A model generated the notes under the pieces. It did no database searches. It saw nothing but the letters and a program-made list of their open reading frames with translations, and had not been told where the DNA came from. The position numbers were made by a program, and so were the translations under genes. Source: Steroidobacteraceae bacterium (GTDB taxonomy: Bacteria; Pseudomonadota; Gammaproteobacteria; Steroidobacterales; Steroidobacteraceae). From it: DNA of 64,000 nt. Position 1 is the stretch's first letter, and every line of letters begins with the position of its first letter. Shown piece by piece: positions 16,463-25,017 of this stretch. Location: the NCBI GenBank assembly GCA_027531255.1, contig JAPZRU010000010.1, forward strand, positions 1 to 64,000, written 5' to 3'.

Positions 16463-17802
16463 CGACGCGTGTGGCCCTTCGGGTAAGCGAACATCTCAAC
16501 CGCGGCCCCACCACCGCGGCGGATCTCGCCCAGCGGCTCGGCGTTTCCCAGCCGACCATTTCGCGCGCCCTGCGGCCGCTCGAGGCCACCGGCCGCGTCG
16601 TTCGCTTCGGCCGGACACGGGGTGCTCGGTACGGGCTCGCGCGCGACGTCCGCGGCCTCGGCAGCCGCTGGCCGCTCTACCGCATCGACGAAGCCGGCCT
16701 GCCGCACGAGATCACGACGCTGGTGGCGGTCGAGCGCGATCACTACTACGCGCCGGGCGGGCCCTCGCGCATCGAGGGACTCGGCGACGGCCTGCCCTAC
16801 TACTTGCAGGACGCGCGTCCCGCCGGCTTTCTGGGCCGGGCGGTTCCGTCGCGCTACCCCGAGCTGGAACTGCCACCGCGTGTCGTCGACTGGACCGACG
16901 ATCACGTGCTCGCGTTCCTGGCCCGACGCGGGTCTGACACCGTCGGCGATCTCGTTCTCGGTCGCGAATCGCTCAATCGGTACCTCGAAGGCGACGGCGG
17001 TCCACCGCTCGTGCGCGACGTCGACCGGGTCACGCGGTATCCGGAGTTGGCGACGCAGGCGATGGCGGGCGCTCCCGCGGGCTCGTCCGCGCAGGGCGAG
17101 CACCCGAAGTTCAGCGTGCGGGTCGAACGCGGCGGCGACGCGGTACACGCGTTCGTGAAGTTCTCGCCGCCGCGCGACACGCGGGTCGGCGAGCGTTGGG
17201 CGGACCTGCTGGCCTGCGAGGCGCTCGCCTCGGATTTCCTGCGCAGTGAAGGCGTCGCCGCCGCGCGCAGTCACGTGGTCGAATCCGGGACCCGCGTGTT
17301 CCTCGAGTCCGAGCGCTTCGATCGCGTCGGCAGCGAAGGACGCCGCGGGGTCGTGACACTGCTGGCGATCGACGCGCAGTTCCACGGCGAACTGGATCGC
17401 TGGACGTCGGCCGCGCAGCGCCTGCACGAGGATGGCCTGCTGTCGGCGGAGGACGCCGAGCGCGTCGCGCTGCTCGATGCGTTCGGCGCACTCATCGCCA
17501 ATACCGACCGCCACCTCGGCAACCTGACTCTGTTCGACCGTCGCGAGGGCCGGTTCGAGCTGGCACCCGTCTACGACATGCTGCCAATGCTGTTCGCGCC
17601 AAGCGACGGCGACCTGGTCGAGCGCCCGTTCAAGCCGCAGGGCGCGCGGGCGGAATCGCTCTCCGTCTGGCCCAGGGCGCGCGAACTGGCGCTCGGCTAC
17701 TGGACGAGGCTCGTGGAGGAACCGCGGCTGACGGGCGCGTTCCGCCGCCGCGCGGCCGAGTGCCGCGATCTCGTGGCGCGCACGAGGCTGCGAAGCCGCT
17801 AG
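16459..17802 (+). CDS. HipA-family kinase with N-terminal helix-turn-helix (YjjJ/HipH type)
   Basis: The product is 447 residues. Residues ~5-60 are a winged helix (AADLAQRLGVSQPTISRALR) in place of a separate HipB. The HipA kinase part follows: GSSAQGEHPKFSV as the ATP-loop, FVKFSPP with the likely lysine, LESERFDRVG, and a catalytic loop with Asp350, His352 and Asn355 in NTDRHLGN. The metal-binding aspartate is in VYDMLPM. YjjJ/HipH proteins are single-gene HipA-like toxins that phosphorylate translation factors or tRNA synthetases; the substrate here is unknown. It lies directly after jetD on the same strand, after a 125-base AT-rich gap, and is probably transcribed from its own promoter. 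Confidence 0.88.
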   Translation: MTTRVALRVSEHLNRGPTTAADLAQRLGVSQPTISRALRPLEATGRVVRFGRTRGARYGLARDVRGLGSRWPLYRIDEAGLPHEITTLVAVERDHYYAPGGPSRIEGLGDGLPYYLQDARPAGFLGRAVPSRYPELELPPRVVDWTDDHVLAFLARRGSDTVGDLVLGRESLNRYLEGDGGPPLVRDVDRVTRYPELATQAMAGAPAGSSAQGEHPKFSVRVERGGDAVHAFVKFSPPRDTRVGERWADLLACEALASDFLRSEGVAAARSHVVESGTRVFLESERFDRVGSEGRRGVVTLLAIDAQFHGELDRWTSAAQRLHEDGLLSAEDAERVALLDAFGALIANTDRHLGNLTLFDRREGRFELAPVYDMLPMLFAPSDGDLVERPFKPQGARAESLSVWPRARELALGYWTRLVEEPRLTGAFRRRAAECRDLVARTRLRSR

Positions 17803-17852
17803 CGCGAGGCAACCGATGTTCGCGGCCCTCGGCCGTTGTCAGCGGTGCGATC

Positions 17853-19778
17853 TCAGGGTGCTCGATAGCTTTCGTCCCCGTCGGCCGCTCGCAGGAACGC
17901 CGTCGATGGCAGATCGGCCGAAATCCGGCCCGCGAGGTGCCGGTGCAACTCCGCATCCACGCAGTACACGTAGCACCCCTTCATCCCCCGCGTCATCAAC
18001 GTCCGATACGTGTTCCTGACGATCGCATCCGCCTTCTTCCTCGCCCCCTCCGGATCCCGCCTCGCCTCCGCCTTGTACCCCTTGATCGACTGATCCTGCC
18101 GCGACCGCATCTCCGGCCGCGTGATCACCTCGCCGTTCCGCACGATCAGGTCCGGCCCGACGATCACGCCGACGTAGTCCACCTCGAGCCCCTGGCACGT
18201 GTGGATGCAGCCGATCTCCTTCACCGACTCCTTCGCCGTGATCCAAAGCCCCTCGTCGGATGCCAGGTTCCACCGCATTCCGAACCCGTGCTCCGGGATC
18301 GTGACGTCGACCTCGTCCGGCTTCGTCTTGCTCTTCCAGTCCCAGCAGTAGCCGGCCACCATGCGCGCGCGGTTCGCGGGCGCGTTCAGCCGCTCGATCT
18401 CCCGGCGCAGCGCGTTCGGGTCGTCGTACACGCGGAAGTCGTAGTCGCGGGTATCCAGGATCGGGTTCGCGGTCCCGCGGATGCCGAGCACGTCGTCCAG
18501 CCACGCCAGGTAGCCGTCCGAGCCGCTGCACCGGAACTGGGACGCAAGCTGAAGCCGCGTGACCTCGGCACCCTCCGCCCGCGCCCGCGCCGCGATGTCC
18601 TCGGCACTGCCGACGTCCTTCCACGTCACGCGCTGGTCTTCGTCGATGAAGAAGATCGCGCACCGCGACGCGCGGATGATCTCGGAGACCTGGTGCTCGC
18701 CCAGGTTCGAGAACAGCCCGGACTTCTCGTTCAGCCGGTGCGCTTCGTCCACGACCAGCACGTCGAACTCGTCCTTCGGCGACTCGTAGAACGAGCCGGA
18801 GCCGCCGAACAGCGTCGAGATCTTCGACCGGTGCAGCACGCCGGCGAGCGTGTGCTCGATGACCTGCCGCGGCGCGCGGTTCTTCGACACGTACCGCGCG
18901 TTCAGGCGGCGCTCGATCAGCGTCGCCAGCAGGTTCACGGCGACGACGCTCTTGCCCGTGCCCGGCCCGCCTTCGACGATGACGACTTTCTTCGTCCCAG
19001 CCTGCGCCGCCGTCGCGCGCGCGAGCGCCGTCTCGAACACGAGCTTCTGGTCGTCGATCAGCACGAACTCGCGCCGGCCCTGCATCATGCCCTTCAGCGC
19101 GTCGACGAGCCGGCGGCTCGGGCGGATGCGCCCCTGCTCGAGGCGGTAGATCAGCTCGCCCCGGTCGCCCTTGCGCACGTGCCGGGCGATGAACGCGCGC
19201 AGCTTCTCGCGCTCGGCGTCGCCGGCCAGGAACAGCGGCGCGCGCTCGACGTAGTACGCATAGAACTCGTGGCGCAGGTCCGCGCCGTCGCCGCAGTTGT
19301 GCAGGTACGCGCAGGGCTGCAGAGGCACGTCCGCCTCGTCGACGGTCGCGTTGAAGTTGCGCAGCAGCTCCGCGTACGACCAGCTCTGGTACGAGGGGTG
19401 GCTGGTGTCCGCCTCGCCATTGGCGAAGCGGGTGCGGACGACACCGTCCATCGGCGTGCGCTTCGCGTGCTCCCACTGCTTGAGCTCGACGATCAGCAGG
19501 TTGTGGCGGCCGGCTTCGTCCGTGCCTGAGAGCAGCACGTCGATGCGCTTCGAGGTCTGGGGGATGCCGTACTCGACCGCGACGCCGCAGTCGCCGGGGA
19601 TGGCCTCTGCGTTCAGCACCTTCGCCATCGCGAGGAGGGATTCCTTCCACGAGCGCACTTCGCTCGCCGCGACGCCGTGGCCGAGGCGGGCGCGGAAGGC
19701 GGACAGGATCACGGCTTCGATGTCGCGCGTGAAGGCGGTGGTGAGGAAGTCGGACTTGGTGGAGTGGTAGACGATCAC
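17853..19778 (-). CDS. DUF2075 Schlafen-like DNA/RNA helicase with N-terminal nuclease-like domain
   Basis: The product is 641 residues. The N-terminal ~130 residues look like a PD-(D/E)XK-type fold (SKRIDVLLSGTDEAGRHNLLIVELKQW). A P-loop NTPase of the DUF2075 family follows: Walker A VEGGPGTGKSVVAVNLL, Walker B DVLVVDEAHRLNEKSGLF, sensor FFIDEDQRVTW and a late motif HTCQGLEVDYVGVIVG. C-terminal NTYRTLMTRGMKGCYVYCVD is typical of helicase motif VI in this group. Such proteins occur in defence islands and are related to Schlafen group 3 helicases. Neighbours are toxins and Wadjet. It is convergent with hipH. A partial second copy of its N-terminal coding sequence sits at 20739-20897. Confidence 0.82.
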   Translation of the reverse strand: MIVYHSTKSDFLTTAFTRDIEAVILSAFRARLGHGVAASEVRSWKESLLAMAKVLNAEAIPGDCGVAVEYGIPQTSKRIDVLLSGTDEAGRHNLLIVELKQWEHAKRTPMDGVVRTRFANGEADTSHPSYQSWSYAELLRNFNATVDEADVPLQPCAYLHNCGDGADLRHEFYAYYVERAPLFLAGDAEREKLRAFIARHVRKGDRGELIYRLEQGRIRPSRRLVDALKGMMQGRREFVLIDDQKLVFETALARATAAQAGTKKVVIVEGGPGTGKSVVAVNLLATLIERRLNARYVSKNRAPRQVIEHTLAGVLHRSKISTLFGGSGSFYESPKDEFDVLVVDEAHRLNEKSGLFSNLGEHQVSEIIRASRCAIFFIDEDQRVTWKDVGSAEDIAARARAEGAEVTRLQLASQFRCSGSDGYLAWLDDVLGIRGTANPILDTRDYDFRVYDDPNALRREIERLNAPANRARMVAGYCWDWKSKTKPDEVDVTIPEHGFGMRWNLASDEGLWITAKESVKEIGCIHTCQGLEVDYVGVIVGPDLIVRNGEVITRPEMRSRQDQSIKGYKAEARRDPEGARKKADAIVRNTYRTLMTRGMKGCYVYCVDAELHRHLAGRISADLPSTAFLRAADGDESYRAP

Positions 19779-20119
19779 GGGTGGGGTTTAGCGGGTGCGG
19801 GGGCGGGAGTCCAGAGCGAGGCGGGACGGGCAGCGCGGGGGCTGGGGGCTGGGGGCTGGGCTGGGAAGGAATGCGAGGGAATTGGAGGGAATGGAAGGGA
19901 ATTGAAGGGCGTCGCAGGTCGTGGACGATGTTCATCCGCCGGCTTCGTCTAATCAACGAGTTACGGCCGCAGTCGCCCCCGCCGTACGAGGGCTTTCGGG
20001 GCTGCATTCGAGATCGGCCCGGCAGTACGCCACGTCGAGCCGCCGCAGTTGGCGAATCGGCCGGAACCCCAGCCTTTTCCGCCGTTGACGCTCGGTTGCG
20101 ACCGACCTACGGTTCACCG
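19779..20119. other. G-rich intergenic region with short tandem repeats
   Basis: No gene is visible. The region between the DUF2075 start and the addiction module has three GGGGGCT heptamers followed by GGGCTGGG (19837-19865) and four decamers of the form GAATNNNAGG (19869-19908). The last part (19930-20119) has no coding signal and probably carries the promoter for the downstream toxin-antitoxin pair. Confidence 0.6.
19837..19908 (+). repeat. Adjacent heptamer (GGGGGCT) and decamer (GAATNNNAGG) tandem repeats
   Basis: Three perfect GGGGGCT units at 19837-19857 are followed by GGGCTGGG. Four decamers follow at 19869-19878, 19879-19888, 19889-19898 and 19899-19908. The runs of G on the + strand could fold as a G-quadruplex. 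They lie just upstream of the DUF2075 helicase start. Confidence 0.8.
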
Positions 20120-20350
20120 ATGAAGCGCGACGACGCGAGCATCGAAGAACAGGCGGCCCGACTGTCGCATCGGGACAGGGCGCGGCTCGCTTTACGGCTC
20201 ATCGAAAGCCTCGAGCCAGGCCAGGACGAAGACGTCGACGAGCTCTGGTTGGACGAAGCCGAGCAACGTCTTCGCAGGTACGATCAGGGCGCTACGCAGG
20301 CGCGGGATGCCGAGGACGCCGTCGCCGACATCGAGCGTCAGCTGAAATGA
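20120..20350 (+). CDS. Addiction module antitoxin (putative addiction module component family)
   Basis: The product is 76 residues, with IEEQAARLSHRDRARLALRL and LIESLEPGQDEDVDELWLDE, the pattern of the TIGR02574-type addiction module component: an N-terminal helical segment and a conserved xLWxxEAxxR-like motif (WLDEAEQRLRRYD). These short proteins are antitoxins to RelE/ParE toxins encoded immediately downstream, and that is the case here, with a 4-base overlap (ATGA). The ATG at 20120 gives the family's usual length. Confidence 0.85.
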   Translation: MKRDDASIEEQAARLSHRDRARLALRLIESLEPGQDEDVDELWLDEAEQRLRRYDQGATQARDAEDAVADIERQLK

Positions 20351-20646
20351 TGGCAGTGCGGCTCCTCCCGGAAGCGGAGGAGGAGTTGCTGGCGGCCGCG
20401 AAGTTCTATGAGGCGGAGCAGGCAGGCTTGGGGCGCGCTCTGCTTCAGGAGTTTCGGCGGAAACTTCGACTGATCCAGGAGCATCCGCTGGCCGCTCGAG
20501 TCGAGCGTGCCGAAGTTCGCGCACGAACCGTCGGACGGTTTCCGTACCGCCGCTACTATCGAGCGCGGCGGGACGAAATCCTGGTCGTTGCCGTCGGTCA
20601 CCGGCATCGTCGTCCCGGGTATTGGCGGTCGCGCGTCGTTACGTGA
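20347..20646 (+). CDS. RelE/ParE family toxin
   Basis: The product is 99 residues with the RelE/ParE fold signature: LLPEAEEELLAAAKFYEAEQ helix, FRRKLRLIQEHPLAARVERA, RTVGRFPYRRYYRARRDEI, ending in VVAVGHRHRRPGYWRSR. RelE members cleave ribosome-bound mRNA while ParE members poison gyrase; the sequence does not decide between them. The gene is coupled to the antitoxin by ATGA. The basic C-terminal residues (HRHRRPGYWR) match the usual RelE-type end. Confidence 0.87.
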   Translation: MMAVRLLPEAEEELLAAAKFYEAEQAGLGRALLQEFRRKLRLIQEHPLAARVERAEVRARTVGRFPYRRYYRARRDEILVVAVGHRHRRPGYWRSRVVT

Positions 20647-20738
20647 CCGCCGCGTCGCCGGTGCTGGTCCGGCGCCCGCTGCGATTGGCCCTTTCACTGC
20701 GCGATTAACAGGCACATCAGCGCCAGGGCAGTCAGCAC

Positions 20739-20897
20739 CTTGAGTTCGACGATCAGCAGATTGTGGCGGCCGGCCTCGTCGCGGCCGGAGAGCAGCACGT
20801 CGATGCGCTTCGAGGTGTGCGGGATGCCGTGCGCGACCGCGACGCCGCAGTCGTCGGGGATGGCGTCGTGGTTCAGCCCCTTCGCGATCGCGAGGAG
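20739..20897 (-). pseudogene. Fragment duplicated from the N-terminal coding region of the DUF2075 gene
   Basis: These 159 bases align without gaps to 19479-19637 inside the intact DUF2075 gene with 18 mismatches by hand count (about 89% identity), on the same strand. They encode LLAIAKGLN, SKRIDVLLSGRDEAGRHNLL and end at IVELK, exactly the N-terminal nuclease-like segment. Neither the ATPase part nor the start survives. It is a relic of a second paralogue, now interrupted by two toxin-antitoxin pairs. Confidence 0.8.
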
Positions 20898-21087
20898 GGG
20901 TCGTTTCGCTGCGAACCGGACGGTTTCGAGAGGTACGGCGCGAAGCGGCTTCGTCCAAGCTTGCCGAGCCGTCCCGAGCCCTGCCAGCGGAGTGGGGTAG
21001 CAGTGCTCGTACCCACCAGAGGTGTCGGTCTTGATCTGCCCATCCGTCACACGTAACCTGTGTAGCACGGATCCTGTGGGAGCGCCG

Positions 21088-21312
21088 ATGGCCAACCTCA
21101 CGCTGGTGGTGGACGACGACATCCTGCTGCGCGCCCGTAAGCGAGCGCTGGACCAGGGCACCTCGGTGAACGCCGTCGTGCGCAGCTATCTCGAGCAGTA
21201 CGCGGGCGAGCACAACCGCCCGGCGGCGATGCGCCAGTTCCTCGACGCCGCTGCGCGCGTGCGGCGGCGCAGCTCCAGGCCCTTCACGCGCGACGAACTG
21301 CATGAGCGCTAG
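21088..21312 (+). CDS. VapB-like ribbon-helix-helix antitoxin
   Basis: The product is 74 residues. The N-terminal strand-helix-helix (MANLTLVVDDDILLRARKRA, then QGTSVNAVVRSYLEQYAG) is a ribbon-helix-helix DNA-binding domain, followed by a basic toxin-binding tail (VRRRSSRPFTRDELHER). It is coupled by an 11-base overlap to a PIN-domain toxin. The ATG at 21088 has GGGAG a few bases upstream. It should neutralise the toxin and repress the operon. Confidence 0.83.
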   Translation: MANLTLVVDDDILLRARKRALDQGTSVNAVVRSYLEQYAGEHNRPAAMRQFLDAAARVRRRSSRPFTRDELHER

Positions 21313-21724
21313 GGCCTTCGTCGACACGAACGTCGTCGTCTACCTGTTCGACGATCGGGAGCCGAAGAAACGGGCGCGTGCGGTCGCGCTGCTGGAGCGT
21401 CTTGCCCAGGCCGACTCCGTCCCGGTGGTCAGTACCCAGGTGCTTCAGGAAGCGTACGTCGCACTCACGCGCAAGGTCGGCGTGCCCGCGGAAGAGGCGC
21501 TGGCAACCCTGCAGCTGATGGAAGGCGCGTCGTTCGACGTGCAGCCCGTGGACGCGAAGCTCGTCTGGCGCGCCGCCGCTCGGTCCGCGGCCGACCGCCT
21601 CTCGTTCTGGGACGCGCTGGTCGTCGAGACCGCGCGCGACGCGGGCTGCGCCGTGCTGTACAGCGAAGATCTGCAGGACGGGCAGGACTTCGACGGGGTG
21701 CGCGTCGCGAACCCGTTCGGCTGA
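21302..21724 (+). CDS. VapC-like PIN-domain toxin
   Basis: The product is 140 residues. PIN catalytic acids are visible: Asp in AFVDTNVVVYLFD, Glu in STQVLQEAYVAL, Asp in SFWDALVVE and Asp in YSEDLQDGQDFDGV. The family cleaves tRNA or rRNA. The gene overlaps its antitoxin by 11 bases. Nothing in the frame looks damaged. Confidence 0.87.
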   Translation: MSARAFVDTNVVVYLFDDREPKKRARAVALLERLAQADSVPVVSTQVLQEAYVALTRKVGVPAEEALATLQLMEGASFDVQPVDAKLVWRAAARSAADRLSFWDALVVETARDAGCAVLYSEDLQDGQDFDGVRVANPFG

Positions 21725-21830
21725 GCGCCGAGCGTCTTCCCGGATACGGCGCGGTTGCCACGGCGCTGCCCGGCCTCGGAGCGCAGGGCGGGCACCGAGC
21801 CAAAGGCAGAGGCGGGGGTAAGGTCCGGCC

Positions 21831-21905
21831 ATGCGGATCGTCACGGGTCGAGTGGTGGACGGCAAGGTCGTCGTGGAAGGCGAGCGGCTCGAGGAAGTAG
21901 CGCTC
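21831..21905 (+). pseudogene. N-terminal remnant of a small antitoxin-like gene
   Basis: The frame starts MRIVTGRVVDGKVVVEGERL, a pattern typical of small antitoxin-like proteins encoded before ParE/RelE toxins. After about 25 residues the sequence turns into the antisense of the AAA ATPase remnant, so only the 5' end is preserved and no toxin follows. The junction with the opposite-strand remnant is near 21900. Confidence 0.5.
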
Positions 21906-22598
21906 GTCACGATCGACGCGCAGGTCCGCGATGTGCAGGTCCGCGGCACGGAGCAACCCGAGGACGCGCTTCTTGAACGCCGGTTCTTCGAGCTTCGGCA
22001 AGGTGTAGTTGATCGGCGGCTTCAGCAGCTCGCTGTTGAGCTGCACTGCAGTGGTCAGGAAAAGCGCCGCCGGCCGGGTCGCCTTGCGCCACGTCTAACG
22101 CGGGCCCGTGAAATGCGCCGAGAAGGGCGCCCACGTCTCGACATCGCGCTGCTCGTCCCAGCGGCGTTCGAACCATCGCTGGCCCTTGGGCGTGCGGTAG
22201 ACCGTGAGCCATTCGGCGCGGATGCGCTGGCCGTCGTAGGCGAAGCCGTACTCGTAGCGGATGCCGTCGATCAGCAGGTTGATCTCGAACTCGGTGGGCT
22301 CGCGTTCGGAACTGCGATCGAGCCGAAACGGCGTGTAGGCCTTGGCGAAATCGGTGTCCTTCAGCGCCGTCGACTGTTTCACGAGGTTGGCCATAACGAC
22401 CAGCGCGAAGATGAGGTTGCTCTTGCCGCTGGCATTCACCCCGTACACCAGTGCGCTACGCGTGAGCCACGGCGCAGCGCGGAGTTCGGTCGGGATGCAG
22501 TGGGTATCGCGGAGGGTGGAGTCGGAACTGGCCACGAAGCTGAGTTCGGTGCAGTCCCGCAGGGACCGGAAGTTCCGGGCGCTGAAGCTGATGAGCAT
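21895..22598 (-). pseudogene. AAA (AAA_15/AAA_21, OLD/RloA-like) ATPase, interrupted by an in-frame stop and truncated
   Basis: The N-terminus MLISFSARNFRSLRD and Walker A GVNASGKSN (residues 53-61) mark an AAA_15/AAA_21 ATPase of the type found in abortive-infection modules. After residue 167 (AHFTGPR) an amber codon at 22095-22097 interrupts an otherwise continuous frame; the same frame goes on with TWRKATRPAALFL, TAVQLNSELLKP and LLRAADLHIADLRV. It ends where the antitoxin remnant begins, so the signature and Walker B region is missing. A single GAG or CAG to TAG change plus truncation explains it. Not functional. Confidence 0.7.
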
Positions 22599-23023
22599 GG
22601 TGGCCGCCTCGCATTCCGCCGAGGTCTATTATTTGGTTCTTCTCCGATCTCCGGGGTAGATCGGCGGGCGCACGGCCGCCACTGCTCACTTGGTGTTACC
22701 AGGCACTAAGGCGGCAGGAGGGCGACCGTGGCCCACGGGCATCCTGCCGCGGCCCGGCTCGATCCCACGGCGGCGCTGCGCTTCGGCCGTACGCCCGGAG
22801 CTCGCGGTCGCCGGTCGATCCGATGAGGTGCGCGCGCGCCACGGCGCGCCTCGTCCCCGTCGTCCCGCACGTGCGAGATGCGGCACCACGAACCGATACG
22901 CCCCACTGAACATCGGCACCGCCAGCGGCCTCGCCCACGCGCTGCCGCTCGCCGTCCGCCTCGTTGCGCTGCGCTCGTACCGTGCGTTGCGATACCGGCA
23001 CTCGTGCCGGCCAGGAGTCCCGC
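22599..23023. other. Intergenic region without recognisable genes
   Basis: Both strands give only Arg/Pro/Gly-rich frames. A short AT-rich patch (22625-22645) lies directly upstream of the AAA ATPase remnant and may have been its promoter. The AGGAG ribosome site for the next gene is at 23011-23016. Confidence 0.5.
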
Positions 23024-24119
23024 ATGCGCCGCCGCCTCGACGCCCGGATCGTCGCGCTGCTGATCCCGCTGCTCGCGTGCAGCGCTCTCGCCGCGCGTGC
23101 CGCGTCGCCCGCGCCGCCGGCGTCCGATGCGCGCCCCGGCTACGCGCCGCGGCCCATGCCGATGCCGGCCGGCTTCCTGCCGGTCCCGGCGAACGCAGCC
23201 GCGCTGCCGCCGCGGCGCTGCCCGTCGGGCAGCGTGCGCACGGAGCCGAAGGACCTGATCAGGAAGGACGAGAGGGCGCGACGGATGATGTCGCAGCTGC
23301 GGATGTGGGGCGACCGGCACTTCCGCTTCGAGGGGCCCGCGGGCTGCACGGACTTCGACTTCGTGATCTCGCAGTGGCAGGCGACGGTCGGCCTGCCGCA
23401 GACCGGCGTGCTCGCCGCCGCGGAAGTCGCGAGCGTCGTCGAGGCGATCACGAAGATCCAGCCGCAACTGCGCGCCGAGCAGGCCGAGTGGTCGGCGGCG
23501 CGCGGTGCGGCGATCAAGGCGGGCGTGAACCCGAACACGGGGCAGAACTTCACGGCGGAGGAACTGGAGCGGCGCCGCCAGCGCGAGCAGGCGCAGGCGA
23601 ACGCGACGTCGGCTGCGCCGTCCCGCGCCGCCATCGCAGCCGCGGGCACGGAGGGCCTCGGGCCGGAGCCGGTCGTGCTCGACTTCCTGCCGACGGGCGC
23701 CGGACCGACGGAGCGCGCGCGCGACGACCGCGACTCTGGCGCTGGAGCGGTGCCGGATCCTGTTCGATGCCGGCGCCGAGGCGCGCTCGGAACTGCGCTT
23801 CGGGCCGGCGACGGTGGACGACGTCGTGCTGTCCTTCGAAGGGGGTCGCCTCGTCGAAATGGATTTCGTGGCGGCGAGCGAGCGGGAAGCACTGCGCAAC
23901 CTGATGACGCGGCGCTACGGCGCGCCGCAGGTGCGGGTCGAGCAGCGCCGCGTCGTGACCGCGCAGTTCGTCCCCGGCCTGACGCCGGACGACGACGAGG
24001 TGATCGAGCACGTGTCCACGGTCGACGTCGCGCACGAGACCTGGAGCGCCGGCAACGTCGTCGTGCGCGGCTCGGAAGGGAAGTTCACGATGCTGCTGAC
24101 GGACGCGTCGGCGCGCTGA
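23024..24119 (+). pseudogene. Exported protein with peptidoglycan-binding-like region, interrupted by a frameshift
   Basis: Translation from the ATG at 23024 (AGGAG 7 bases upstream) gives a signal peptide (RIVALLIPLLACSALAARA), a Pro-rich linker and a region resembling a peptidoglycan-binding-1 repeat (FDFVISQWQATVGLPQTGVL). Around 23710 the frame degrades. In the frame one base later the protein continues sensibly (TTATLALERCRILFDAGAEA, DDVVLSFEGGRLVEMDFVAA, then RVVTAQFVPGLTPDDDEV) to a TGA at 24117-24119. The switch falls in the dinucleotide run GAGCGCGCGCGCGACG (23711-23725). The repaired protein would be about 364 residues. Real mutation, programmed slippage or sequencing error cannot be separated here. 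Function unknown. Confidence 0.6.
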
Positions 24120-24438
24120 CGCCAATGGTCATCATCGGTTCCACGGTGCGGCGCGTCAGCGGGCAGCGGGGCGGCGGCGGGAAGCAATCCGGTCACGTGC
24201 GCGCGGCGGGGCGTTGCCGGAGCCGGAGTCGAACGGCGTTCGCTGCCTGAAGCTGCCCCTCGACCGGATCTGACGCCGCGGCCCCCCTGGACCGACGGCG
24301 CCGCAGGCGTGGCCGCGCGCCCGCGAAAGCGCGGCGCCTCGACGGATCGTCCACGGCGCCTTCACGGCGCCTTCACGGCGCGGTCCGCATGCTCCCGCCG
24401 CACAGCTCGCCACCCCGGCGGAGCGAGGAGCAGACACC
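24120..24438. other. Intergenic region ahead of the DUF2878 operon
   Basis: No protein-like frame is present. A short direct repeat of CGGCGCCTTCA at about 24353-24380 is the only structure noticed. The promoter of the downstream operon is expected here, but no convincing -35/-10 pair could be picked by eye. Confidence 0.45.
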
Positions 24439-25017
24439 ATGAAAGTCGAGCCGAGGATCCTCCTGAACTTCGTCGCCTTCCAGGTGGCGTGGTTCGCCTG
24501 CGTGCTGGGGGGCGCCAACGACCTGGCCCTTGCCGGCACGCTGGTCGTCGTGGCAGCGGTCGGGATGCACCTGGCGCTCGCGAAGCGGCCGATGCCGGAA
24601 GCGCTGCTCGTCGCCGCGGCCGCCACGATCGGCCTCGCCTGGGACAGCACGGTCGTGACGCTCGGGCTGATGGACTACGCTGCCGGCAACTTCGCGCCGG
24701 GATTCGCGCCCTACTGGATCGTCGCGATGTGGGCGCTGTTCGCCACCTCGCTGAACCTGTCGATGGGCTGGCTGAAGGGCCGTCCGTGGCTCGCCGCCGC
24801 GTTCGGCGCGGTCGGCGGGCCGCTCGCGTACCTTGCCGGCGAGCGGCTCGGCGGATTGCAGATGTCCGATCCGGTGCTGGCGCTCGGTGCGCAGGCGATC
24901 GGCTGGGCGGTGATGCTGCCGCTGCTGACCAGGCTGGCGACGCGCTTGAACGGCTTCGCTCCCGCACACGCGACGGCGTGGGCGCCCATCTCCACGGAGG
25001 TCCGCCGCCATGTTTGA
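24439..25017 (+). CDS. DUF2878 integral membrane protein
   Basis: The product is 192 residues with about five to six hydrophobic segments (LLNFVAFQVAWFACVL, LALAGTLVVVAAVGMHLALA, APYWIVAMWALFATSLNLSM, and others). The conserved IGLAWDSTVV and WALFATSLNLSMGWL motifs are typical of DUF2878. In other bacteria DUF2878 genes travel with DUF1295 and lipid-modifying genes in photo-oxidative stress (ChrR-type) clusters. Here it overlaps the DUF1295 gene by 8 bases, so the two are translated together in the inner membrane. No enzymatic role is known. Confidence 0.82.
   Translation: MKVEPRILLNFVAFQVAWFACVLGGANDLALAGTLVVVAAVGMHLALAKRPMPEALLVAAAATIGLAWDSTVVTLGLMDYAAGNFAPGFAPYWIVAMWALFATSLNLSMGWLKGRPWLAAAFGAVGGPLAYLAGERLGGLQMSDPVLALGAQAIGWAVMLPLLTRLATRLNGFAPAHATAWAPISTEVRRHV

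Noticed and set aside
21831-22709. A 292-codon + strand protein starting MRIVTGRVV
   Set aside because: Only the first ~25 residues are protein-like; the remainder is antisense of the AAA ATPase remnant.
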